NCBI GenBank assembly: GCA_016285085.1
Contig: JAEEQA010000005.1
Coordinates: 1-64,000 of the forward strand
DNA: 64,000 bases
Direction: 5' to 3'
Source: Bacteroidales bacterium
Lineage (GTDB): Bacteria; Bacteroidota; Bacteroidia; Bacteroidales; WCHB1-69
The translations under genes and the position numbers were made by a program. Below are positions 37,158-44,042 of the stretch, piece after piece. The notes under the pieces were generated by a model. That model was not told where the DNA came from and did not search any database. It worked only from the letters and a program-made list of their open reading frames with translations. How positions within the stretch are numbered: the first letter of the stretch is position 1; every line of letters begins with the position of its first letter.

Positions 37158-37475
37158 ATGATAGTAACGTTTGAAAAAGAATATCTACAGGAATTATATG
37201 TTAAAGGAAAGGCATCGGATAAGAAGCACCGTTTTCAACCAGATGTGATTTCACGGTACATAAAAGTGGTGAACATAATGAAAAATGTGGCCGATGTGTT
37301 GGAATTAGTACGATTTAACGGCTTACATTATGAGCATTTACAAGGAGATAAAAGCGGATATTCTTCAGTAAGAGTGAATGACAAGTATAGAATAGAATTT
37401 GTGGAAAGAATTGTCAACGACGAAACAATTGCAACGGTATGCAATATTACAGAATTAACGAACCACTATAAGTAA
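37158..37475 (+). CDS. higB: HigB-type toxin (RelE superfamily)
   Basis: 105 aa. RelE/HigB mRNA-interferase fold: basic N-terminal half, central DVLELVRFNGLHYEHLQGDKSGYSSVRVNDKYRIEFVE (the typical LH.LkGdr.g.ysirin.ryRi.f pattern), short C-terminus. Members cut mRNA at the ribosome. The toxin gene precedes the antitoxin, as in higBA loci, and the antitoxin start follows directly on the toxin stop. Note the promoter only 8 bases upstream. Confidence 0.9.
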   Translation: MIVTFEKEYLQELYVKGKASDKKHRFQPDVISRYIKVVNIMKNVADVLELVRFNGLHYEHLQGDKSGYSSVRVNDKYRIEFVERIVNDETIATVCNITELTNHYK

Positions 37476-37826
37476 ATGATTATGATGCATATAGAAGGAA
37501 TTAAGGACAATATGATAGCAAACAATCTTACGCCTTTTTTCCCCACCCATCCCGGTGAGGTAATTAAAGACGAGATCATAGCGCGTGGCATAACCCAACG
37601 ACAACTGTCTGAGGTTACAGGCATTGCCTATTCCGTTGTGAATGAAGTTCTAAATGGCAAGAGACCTGTCACTGTTGAATATGCATTGTTGATAGCCAAG
37701 GCCCTAGACATTGAAGCGGCCACGTTCATTCGGATGCAGGCAGAATACGACTTGCAAACGACTAAGAGTGATAATTCTTTTATCCGCCGACTCACCGCCG
37801 TCCGCAAGATTGCTTCAGTTCTATAG
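37476..37826 (+). CDS. higA: HigA-type antitoxin, XRE family
   Basis: 116 aa. LTPFFPTHPGEVIKDEIIARGITQRQLSEVTGIAYSVVNEVLNGKRPVTVEYALLIAKALDIEAATFIRMQAEYDL is a typical HigA helix-turn-helix with its PTHPGE.l signature. It neutralises HigB and represses the operon. The ORF start at 37476 directly abuts the higB stop; ATG 37512 is the other possible start, closer to the usual antitoxin N-terminus. Confidence 0.9.
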   Translation: MIMMHIEGIKDNMIANNLTPFFPTHPGEVIKDEIIARGITQRQLSEVTGIAYSVVNEVLNGKRPVTVEYALLIAKALDIEAATFIRMQAEYDLQTTKSDNSFIRRLTAVRKIASVL

Positions 37827-37833
37827 TTTTTAC

Positions 37834-38081
37834 TCAAAAAATCCCTTATAAAACCCTCCCTTTTTACAGTCCTCTTTTTCCTTCTGCTAACCTTCCATGC
37901 GGCAGGGCAGCAGACGGTTGATGCGAGAGATTTCGCTGTGGCGGAAGGACTGGGACTTTGTCAAGGCATTCCCGCATGGGCGATACAAGGGGACACCAAT
38001 CTTTCGTGGATAAGCGATAAGATGCTGTTAGACAGTAAGGCGCGACGTACGTGTACGGGTGGATGCCATTGTGAGGAATGA
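37834..38081 (+). pseudogene. Remnant of a secreted protein gene without a start codon
   Basis: A frame from about 37834 to a TGA at 38079-38081 encodes a signal-peptide-like stretch (SLIKPSLFTVLFFLLLTFHAAGQ) followed by VDARDFAVAEGLGLCQGIPAWAIQGDTNLSWISDKML. The second part loosely resembles the first blade of a two-component-regulator propeller (..GL...v.aI.qD..g..WI...GL). No ATG, GTG or TTG is found at a sensible position; the frame then ends against the 3' end of the methyltransferase gene on the other strand. Probably an N-terminal fragment of a deleted gene. Identity is uncertain. Confidence 0.4.
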
Positions 38082-38084
38082 AGG

Positions 38085-39170
38085 CTAGGTCTTCACGCAC
38101 TGCATGATGCTGTGGCCAAGGCCGAGGTTGTCGTGGATGATTTCGATTTTCAAACCTGATGTTTCCACGCAGCGAGCCATGTCCTCCGAATAGTACATCT
38201 TGCTGTTTCCGTTGGCTAACGCCGTGAAATAGAGGCTGATCTGTGCCAGACAATAGGAGGCCGTCTCGAAACGCTGGCGGTCCCAGAAGGTTTCCATGAT
38301 GTACAGTTTGCTGCCGGCCTTCATCGATTTGGCGGCGCGGCGCAGGATGCTGCACACCTGCTCTTCCGAGAAGCAGTCGAGGAACTGGCTCATCCAGATG
38401 GCGTCGAAGCCTTCGGGGAAGGCCGTGGCCTCGTCCAGCAAGTTGCAGCCGTGCCCGTGAATGCGGTCGGAGCCCTCAAGACCGGCGGTGGCGTGGCGCA
38501 TCATCTCCAGCTGCTGCGGCAGGTCCATGATGGTGACCTCCACTTCCTGATTGTACGATACGCACCGTGTGGCCCAGCGACCGGTGTTGCCGCCCACGTC
38601 CAACAGCGTCTTCGGCCCGTTCTTGAAGACAATCTCCAGCGCCTGGTCGAACGAGTTGTCGGAATAGAAGTGGTCGAAACCGAACCAGCTTTTCTGCACC
38701 TGCGGCGGCAGCTGCGAAAGCCCCTCGTAAATGGTGGGCCAGCTGCCGAACACCTTCAACCCTTCGGGTTTCCCGTTGAGGATGGCCTCCTCCAGGTTGA
38801 AAAGTCCGAGGTAGTTGACGTCGTGGTTGAAGTCCATGTTCACCCGCGCCATCTGGTCGTTAAGCAGGAACCAGCCGGCTTTGGCCAAGTGGAACTTGCC
38901 GTCTTTCAACAAGATAGTGCCGATGGTGAGCGACGATTCCAGCAGCACCTGCGCCCCATAGTGCGACAAATGTGCCTTTTCCGCCACCTCGTCTATCGTC
39001 AGACCCTCCTTGTGGTCGCCCAGCATTTGGAAGATGCCCCACTTCACCATCAGGCGCGACACCTGAAAGACCACGGGTCCGAATGCGATTTCCTGTGCCA
39101 GACGTTGCGCCTGCAACGCCGTAAAACGCTCTTTTGAATATATCTCGTGCATAGTCGTATGTTTTTTCAA
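38085..39170 (-). CDS. SAM-dependent methyltransferase, O-methyltransferase type
   Basis: 361 aa. N-terminal dimerisation/winged-helix part (EIAFGPVVFQVSRLMVKWGIFQML ... LTIDEVAEKAHLSHYGAQVLLESSLTIG) as in plant-type/acetylserotonin O-methyltransferases, then the SAM fold with LLDVGGNTGRWA (motif I), VTIMDLPQQLEMMR (motif II) and FDAIWMSQFLDCFSE. It is the last gene of the polyene-like locus, downstream of the acyltransferase gene, and would methylate the aryl or chain hydroxyl; the substrate is inferred. ATG 39170 has an internal alternative at 39152. Confidence 0.85.
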   Translation of the reverse strand: MKKHTTMHEIYSKERFTALQAQRLAQEIAFGPVVFQVSRLMVKWGIFQMLGDHKEGLTIDEVAEKAHLSHYGAQVLLESSLTIGTILLKDGKFHLAKAGWFLLNDQMARVNMDFNHDVNYLGLFNLEEAILNGKPEGLKVFGSWPTIYEGLSQLPPQVQKSWFGFDHFYSDNSFDQALEIVFKNGPKTLLDVGGNTGRWATRCVSYNQEVEVTIMDLPQQLEMMRHATAGLEGSDRIHGHGCNLLDEATAFPEGFDAIWMSQFLDCFSEEQVCSILRRAAKSMKAGSKLYIMETFWDRQRFETASYCLAQISLYFTALANGNSKMYYSEDMARCVETSGLKIEIIHDNLGLGHSIMQCVKT

Positions 39171-39172
39171 TT

Positions 39173-39245
39173 TGGGTTCACTTCGTGAACATTTTTTGAT
39201 TCTGGTTCGCTATCGCGAACATTTGGGCTCGCTGGCGCGAGCATT
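39173..39245 (-). repeat. Tandem palindrome array (family A, minus orientation)
   Basis: Three units on the minus strand: AATGCTCGCGCCAGCGAGC, AATGTTCGCGATAGCGAAC, AATGTTCACGAAGTGAAC. Lies 3' of the acyltransferase gene and 5' of the methyltransferase gene, oriented with both. Confidence 0.75.
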
Positions 39246-39268
39246 CCATAACTCTATAACTCCATAAC

Positions 39269-40171
39269 TCAAACCCCATCCCAAAAGTCAAAATAGTTGA
39301 ACCATTGTTCGGGGTGCTTCCGCAAGACGGATTCAAGAGACTTCGCGTAGGCAGCAGCAATCTGCTCGCTTTGCTTGCGGATGGGAAGCGACGGGTCGGG
39401 CGAGGGGAGGAGTTGCACGGTGCTGTGGTAGTGCCGTCCGCGCACCTTGGTGTTGACGATGGAAACGACCGGCACCTGCATCTGCGCCGCCAGAAGGAAG
39501 GTGCCCAGCGGGAACTTCGCCTCTTTCCCGAGGAAGTTGACCGTCAGGGTTTTGTTGCTGCCCCAGATGCGGTCGCACAGGATGGTGACGATTTCGCCGT
39601 GTTCCAAAGCATCCTTGATGATGAACAGGTGGGAAAGGTCCTCCTCCACGGGAACCAATCGTATGTTGTTTTGTGTGAACGAGTTGCTGCGCCGTTGCTT
39701 GATGACTGCTGCTTCTCCGCCGTAGATGACGGCATTGATCCGTTTCTTGCTTTGGCGGATACAGTGCCCCGTCAACTCGAAGTGGCCGATGTGCGACCCC
39801 GCGATGATGAAGCCGCCGGGCTGGTCCAACAGCTGCCGGATGACCTCCTCGTTCTCAATATCGAGTTGAAACTGTTCTGTGTTGCCCGCCAGCACCGCGA
39901 ACCGGTCCAGCACCACCTGTCCGAAAATCAGATGGTTCTGGATGGTCTTCCAGAAGGATTTCCATCCTGAATAATGGTGTATTTCTTTGAAATAACGGTA
40001 GATGCAGCCGAAAGCCTTGTGGTTGACCACACAATAGACGGGCACGACCAACGGCAGGACGGGGTATAGCACCGTCACTTTCACGGATTTCAGACAGCCT
40101 AAAACGAAACGCTGCCCGAAATTGCCGCCGCCGGTTTTCCCGGTCCACTGCACTTCCGTCTGCTGCGCCAT
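39269..40171 (-). CDS. Lysophospholipid-acyltransferase-like protein (LpxL/HtrB superfamily, COG4261 type)
   Basis: 300 aa, hydrophobic N-terminal part (VTVLYPVLPLVVPVYCVV) and the H-x4-E catalytic motif in IIAGSHIGHFELTGH. Other regions: VPVEEDLSHLFIIKDALEHGEIVTILCDR and NFLGKEAKFPLGTFLLAAQ, as in lauroyl/myristoyl transferases. COG4261-type members occur in aryl-polyene clusters, where they are thought to attach the acyl chain to the lipid anchor. Its ATG shares a base with the ACP stop (TAATG), so the acyl donor is likely that ACP. Confidence 0.85.
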   Translation of the reverse strand: MAQQTEVQWTGKTGGGNFGQRFVLGCLKSVKVTVLYPVLPLVVPVYCVVNHKAFGCIYRYFKEIHHYSGWKSFWKTIQNHLIFGQVVLDRFAVLAGNTEQFQLDIENEEVIRQLLDQPGGFIIAGSHIGHFELTGHCIRQSKKRINAVIYGGEAAVIKQRRSNSFTQNNIRLVPVEEDLSHLFIIKDALEHGEIVTILCDRIWGSNKTLTVNFLGKEAKFPLGTFLLAAQMQVPVVSIVNTKVRGRHYHSTVQLLPSPDPSLPIRKQSEQIAAAYAKSLESVLRKHPEQWFNYFDFWDGV

Positions 40172-40413
40172 TAGGCCATCTTGTTTTCAACGTAATCGTA
40201 GAACTGCGCCAGCGTCTTCACACCCTTCATGTCCTCGGGCTTGATCTTGATCTTGAAATGCTTCTCCACAATCACGGCAATGTCCACAAAATCAAGGCTG
40301 TCGATTTTGAGGTCTTCCTTCAAAAGCGCATCGTCCTTCAGCTTGTCGGCATCAATTTCCAATTCCTCAATCAAAAAGTCGTTGACAATTTTAATGATTT
40401 CTGTTCTTTCCAT
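40171..40413 (-). CDS. Acyl carrier protein
   Basis: 80 aa acidic helical protein with the phosphopantetheine site IDSLDFVDI (Ser39). Not the fatty-acid AcpP of the cell, which is usually linked to fabF; here it lies between a ketosynthase gene and an acyltransferase gene and is probably dedicated to the polyene-like pathway. A TTTATA/TTATCA tandem tract (40424-40456) lies before it. Confidence 0.92.
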   Translation of the reverse strand: MERTEIIKIVNDFLIEELEIDADKLKDDALLKEDLKIDSLDFVDIAVIVEKHFKIKIKPEDMKGVKTLAQFYDYVENKMA

Positions 40414-40423
40414 AAATTAGTTA

Positions 40424-40456
40424 TAAGGTTTATAAAGTTTATCAGGTTTATCAAGT
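40424..40456. repeat. GTTTATAAA tandem tract
   Basis: AAGGTTTATAAAGTTTATCA and further: three units of 10-11 bp between the ketosynthase and ACP genes. A pyrimidine-rich stretch (TTTCTTCGTTTCTTAATTTC) follows to 40550. Confidence 0.6.
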
Positions 40457-40537
40457 TAAGAAGTTATGCGTGAATAGAGAGTTCGTCTATTTTTAGTTTC
40501 TTCGTTTCTTAATTTCTTCGTTTTCAATTTTCAGTTT

Positions 40538-41761
40538 TCAATTTTCCATTTTCCGAATGACCAGCGCGCTGTTCGTCCCGCCGAAGCCGAAGGAGTTGGA
40601 CAGGTACGTCTTGATGGTTTTGGTCATGGTTTTGGGTACGATGTTGAGGTTCTGTGAATGTTCATCGGGATTTTCGAAGTTGATGTTTGGGGCGATGAAG
40701 TCGTTGAGCATCATGAGGTTGGAATAGACGATTTCGCTGCCGCCCGCCATCCAGCACTCGTGGCCGGTCATCGACTTGGTGGAGGAAATCGGGGTTTTCA
40801 GTTCCCCGAAGAGGTGGTTGAGCGCGTCGGCTTCGAACGCATCGCCCTGCAGCGTGGAGGTGGCGTGGGCGTTGATGTAGTCGATGTCAGTCGGTTGCAC
40901 GCCCGCGTCCTTCATGGCCCGCTCCATGGCGATGCAGGAGCCGAGGTCGCTGGGCTGCGAAATGTTGGCGCCGTTGGACGAGAACCCGTAGCCGATCACC
41001 TCGGCAATGATGGGAGCGCCGCGTTTCACGGCGTGTTCGTACTCTTCCAGAATCACCGTTGCTGCGCCGCCGCTCGGCACCAAGCCGTCGCGGTCGCGAT
41101 CGAACGGGCGGGAGGCCTTGGTGGGGTCGTCCACGCGGGTGGAAAAGGCGCTGATGGCATCGAAGCTGCTCATCGACAGGTAGTTGACCTCCTGTGCGCC
41201 GCCGCAAATCACCATGTCCTGCAGCCCCTGACGGATGAACATCAGTCCCAGTCCGATGGCGTGCGAGCCACTGGCGCAGGCGGCGCTGATGGTCATGTTG
41301 ATGCCTTTCAGTTTGAAGATGGTGGAGAGGTTCATCGTCACGGTGGAGTTCATCGACTGGAAGATGGCGCCGGAGCCCTGCAGGGTGGTGTCCTTCGTCT
41401 CCAGCGTGTGCATGTGGGCCTCAATCACCGACTTCGCCGACGAGTCGTTGCCGTAGAGGACACCGACTTCGTTCTGCTCGAGGTAGTCGAGGTCGATGCC
41501 GGCGTTGCGGAGTGCCTCCGCGGTGGCCATATAGGCGTACTCACCCTCTTCGGCAAGGCAGATGCGGGCGCGGCGGTCGAGCAGTCCCTTCAGTGCCGGG
41601 CGTTCCACGATTCCCGTGAGCGGCGAGCGGTAACCGTACGCAATACGCTCCGGATCAATGCCGATGCCCGACTTCCCGTCATATAACGATTGCCGCACCT
41701 CCTCCAGGTTCTTCCCGAGGCACGACCATATTCCCATTCCTGTGATGACAACTCTTCGCAT
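40538..41761 (-). CDS. Beta-ketoacyl-ACP synthase (type II, polyene-type)
   Basis: 407 aa from ATG 41761 (MRRVVITGMGIWSCLGKN); the ORF start at 41803 lies in a family A repeat and is rejected. Condensing enzyme with the Cys-His-His triad: ISAACASGSHAIG (nucleophile), NAHATSTLQGD and KSMTGHECWMAGG. SYGYRSPLTGIV and FDRDRDGLVPSGGAATVILEEYEHA follow the FabF/APE-KS pattern. It would elongate an aryl starter with malonyl-ACP. Only one ketosynthase gene is present; aryl-polyene clusters usually have several. Confidence 0.92.
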   Translation of the reverse strand: MRRVVITGMGIWSCLGKNLEEVRQSLYDGKSGIGIDPERIAYGYRSPLTGIVERPALKGLLDRRARICLAEEGEYAYMATAEALRNAGIDLDYLEQNEVGVLYGNDSSAKSVIEAHMHTLETKDTTLQGSGAIFQSMNSTVTMNLSTIFKLKGINMTISAACASGSHAIGLGLMFIRQGLQDMVICGGAQEVNYLSMSSFDAISAFSTRVDDPTKASRPFDRDRDGLVPSGGAATVILEEYEHAVKRGAPIIAEVIGYGFSSNGANISQPSDLGSCIAMERAMKDAGVQPTDIDYINAHATSTLQGDAFEADALNHLFGELKTPISSTKSMTGHECWMAGGSEIVYSNLMMLNDFIAPNINFENPDEHSQNLNIVPKTMTKTIKTYLSNSFGFGGTNSALVIRKMEN

Positions 41762-41776
41762 GTTCTGTAATTCTAC

Positions 41777-41836
41777 ATTTGGGCTCACTGCGTGAGCATT
41801 CAATGATTATTTATTTGGGTTCACTTCGTGAACATT
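41777..41836 (-). repeat. Tandem palindrome pair (family A, minus orientation)
   Basis: Units AATGCTCACGCAGTGAGC and AATGTTCACGAAGTGAAC on the minus strand, 3' of the FISUMP gene and 5' of the ketosynthase start. The second AATG-type unit encodes the spurious N-terminal extension of the ketosynthase ORF. Confidence 0.75.
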
Positions 41837-41848
41837 TTTCTTTTTTAT

Positions 41849-41870
41849 GAGACGGTGCACGCACCGTCTC
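41849..41870. repeat. GAGACG hairpin (family B, copy 3)
   Basis: GAGACGGTGC-AC-GCACCGTCTC, perfect 10-bp arms, 7 bases 3' of the FISUMP stop at 41878. Confidence 0.85.
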
Positions 41871-41877
41871 TACTAAT

Positions 41878-43263
41878 TTAATCGCGGATGCAACGCACCG
41901 ATTTACCAATTACCTTTGGATAGTAATCTATGTGAATGGTAGCAGCATCCTGGGTGATATAGCGGGCGTATGCATTTTCATCATCGTATTCAGTAGCGGT
42001 CCAAAGGGCGGCAGAGTCGTGGAAATTGATGGTTGTGTTGACACTGTACGTTCCGGCGGGCATGGCACCGAAGCCAGTGGCATTATTGGCCTCAGGGTTG
42101 TTGCCGACGGCACAATTGTGGTTGTCGCTGTTCCATCCTGTGGTAGAGGCCAGTGCTTTGCTAATGTTTGCTGGGGCGTTTCCGCAGACATAGGTGCTTT
42201 GACTGCTCACATAGTCAGCGAGTTGTATCCATTCTTCATGACTGGGCATGTGCCATCCTAAAGGACAGATGCCCTGTAGCCCATCGGTAGGGTTGGGAGC
42301 AAATGTTCCGCCACGCATCGCTGCCGCCCAGTTGTACAAAAGCCCGTATGTAGGCTTGGTTGTGGCATCTCCATCGGCATAAAACCAAAACGGAGTGTTG
42401 TAAAAGCCGGAGCTTCCCTGCTCGATGACGGTATTGTCGGCATACCTGGTAGTGCGCAGGTTCTCCGCCATCCAGCATTGATTGCCGATTTGGACAGTGG
42501 AATAGCTGTTGCCTTCAATGTCAGTGAGCATTGAAGTTCCGCAATTAAATTGCGGTGGTGTTACCGAAAACTGCAGTACAAAAGTTTGTGAAGTCCCCTG
42601 CTCCTGCGTTATACGCTGACTTTCATATTCATTGCCGTCAATGATGGCATACCCCACATACTCCATTCTGTCACCGAAGGTGAACGGGTTGGAAGTGCCT
42701 CCGCGGGATTTTTGGGTGCTATTATGTAAAGCTGCTATTTCAATAAGACCCATATATTCAATTCTATTGGCTTCACCGATCCCGTTGCACGCCATTTTAA
42801 CAGACGACACATTGCCATTCTGCTTGGCCGTCATCACATAAAGACCTGTTTGGGAAAGGGTGACACGGAATTGATGATTGCCCACTTGCAAGGATGTGGC
42901 ATACAGCGTCTCAACACAACGTCCGGTTACATCCGAAATTTCCAATGTCACCGTACCTGCATCCGCCACCATAAGGTTCACATCTGTAGCACCCTCAAAA
43001 GGATTCGGGTTATTCTGAAACAATTGTAGGGATGCCTGATTCTCCATTTCTGCAATGCCTGTGCCGTTCTGCATCGTCAAAACAGTGTCGGGCCAATATA
43101 GGGTCTCACTCCATCCTTTTGTCAGGTTGGTAATGGTTATTCTGTCCAACTGAATATATTGGTCGGCACTGCCCCTCCCTGAGAAGGTCAAAGAAACCGT
43201 TTGGGCCATAAGCACTAACGGCAAAAAAATAATTAATATGGATGTCAATATCTTTTGTCTCAT
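41878..43263 (-). CDS. Secreted FISUMP-domain protein with internal sorting-signal-like domain
   Basis: 461 aa with a signal peptide (MRQKILTSILIIFLPLVLMAQ). Residues about 80-165 (LFQNNPNPFEGATDVNLMVADAGTVTLEISDVTG ... GLYVMTAKQNG) look like the Por secretion (T9SS C-terminal) sandwich, but it is internal, so the usual cleavage at the end is not expected. Residues about 245-461 form a FISUMP domain (IEGNSYSTVQIGNQCWMAENLRTTRYADN ... GICPLGWHMPSHEEWIQL ... SVRCIRD). It lies between the reductase and ketosynthase genes on the same strand and has no obvious link to that pathway. Confidence 0.85.
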   Translation of the reverse strand: MRQKILTSILIIFLPLVLMAQTVSLTFSGRGSADQYIQLDRITITNLTKGWSETLYWPDTVLTMQNGTGIAEMENQASLQLFQNNPNPFEGATDVNLMVADAGTVTLEISDVTGRCVETLYATSLQVGNHQFRVTLSQTGLYVMTAKQNGNVSSVKMACNGIGEANRIEYMGLIEIAALHNSTQKSRGGTSNPFTFGDRMEYVGYAIIDGNEYESQRITQEQGTSQTFVLQFSVTPPQFNCGTSMLTDIEGNSYSTVQIGNQCWMAENLRTTRYADNTVIEQGSSGFYNTPFWFYADGDATTKPTYGLLYNWAAAMRGGTFAPNPTDGLQGICPLGWHMPSHEEWIQLADYVSSQSTYVCGNAPANISKALASTTGWNSDNHNCAVGNNPEANNATGFGAMPAGTYSVNTTINFHDSAALWTATEYDDENAYARYITQDAATIHIDYYPKVIGKSVRCIRD

Positions 43264-43305
43264 AACAATAAAAATTTTTTCTACTATAACCCTGTCCTCC
43301 GATCC

Positions 43306-44037
43306 CTACGTGTACAAGCCTCCATTAATCGACACCACCTCGCCGTTGATGTAGGCGGCGTTTTCGGAGGCGAGGAAACCCACGAGGGCGGCCACCTCCT
43401 CCGGTTTTCCGAACCGGCCGCACGGAATCTGTTTCTTGAGGGTGTCCTCGTCGAGGTCTTTGGTCATGTCGGTGGCAATGAACCCCGGCGCCACGGCGTT
43501 GACCGTCACCTTGCGGGGAGCCACCTCCTGCGCCAGCGCTTTCGTCGCCCCGATGAGGGCCGCCTTCGCCGTCGAGTAGTTCACCTGCCCGGGCAGTCCC
43601 TTGATGCCCGACAGCGACACCACGTTGACGATACGTCCGTAACGCTTGGTGAGCATGTTTTTCAGCAGCCGCCTCGTGATGTAGAAGAATCCGTTAAGGG
43701 TGGTGTCCAACACATTGTGCCACTGCTCGTTCGACATAAAGACCATCATCGTGTCCTCGCGGATGCCGGCGTTGTTGACCAACACGGAGATGTAGTCGTC
43801 GGGATGGGCGTTCTGCCATGCTTCAATGGCGGCTTCGGCAGCGGCGCCGTCGGCAACGTCAAACGGCATCAGCTCCGCTTGCACGCCTTTCTCTTCCACC
43901 AGCTTCTTGGTCTCTTCGGCAGCCTCGGCGTTGCGGGCGTAGTTGATGACTACGTTGTAGCCCATTTCGGCCAATTGCAGGCATACGGCTCTCCCGATGC
44001 CCCGCGAACCGCCGGTTACAAGTGCATATTTTGTCAT
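43306..44037 (-). CDS. 3-oxoacyl-ACP reductase, FabG-type SDR
   Basis: 243 aa short-chain dehydrogenase. NADPH site TGGSRGIGRAVCLQLAEMG (residues 8-26), NNAG-containing VLVNNAGIRED, catalytic Ser in NVVSLSGIKG and the Tyr-x3-Lys of GQVNYSTAKAAL, GFIATDMTKDL, and C-terminal INGEVVSINGGLYT. Reduces the beta-keto group during chain extension. Its start lies 5 bases after the tyrosine ammonia-lyase stop, so both are cotranscribed. Confidence 0.93.
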   Translation of the reverse strand: MTKYALVTGGSRGIGRAVCLQLAEMGYNVVINYARNAEAAEETKKLVEEKGVQAELMPFDVADGAAAEAAIEAWQNAHPDDYISVLVNNAGIREDTMMVFMSNEQWHNVLDTTLNGFFYITRRLLKNMLTKRYGRIVNVVSLSGIKGLPGQVNYSTAKAALIGATKALAQEVAPRKVTVNAVAPGFIATDMTKDLDEDTLKKQIPCGRFGKPEEVAALVGFLASENAAYINGEVVSINGGLYT

Positions 44038-44042
44038 TTCAA

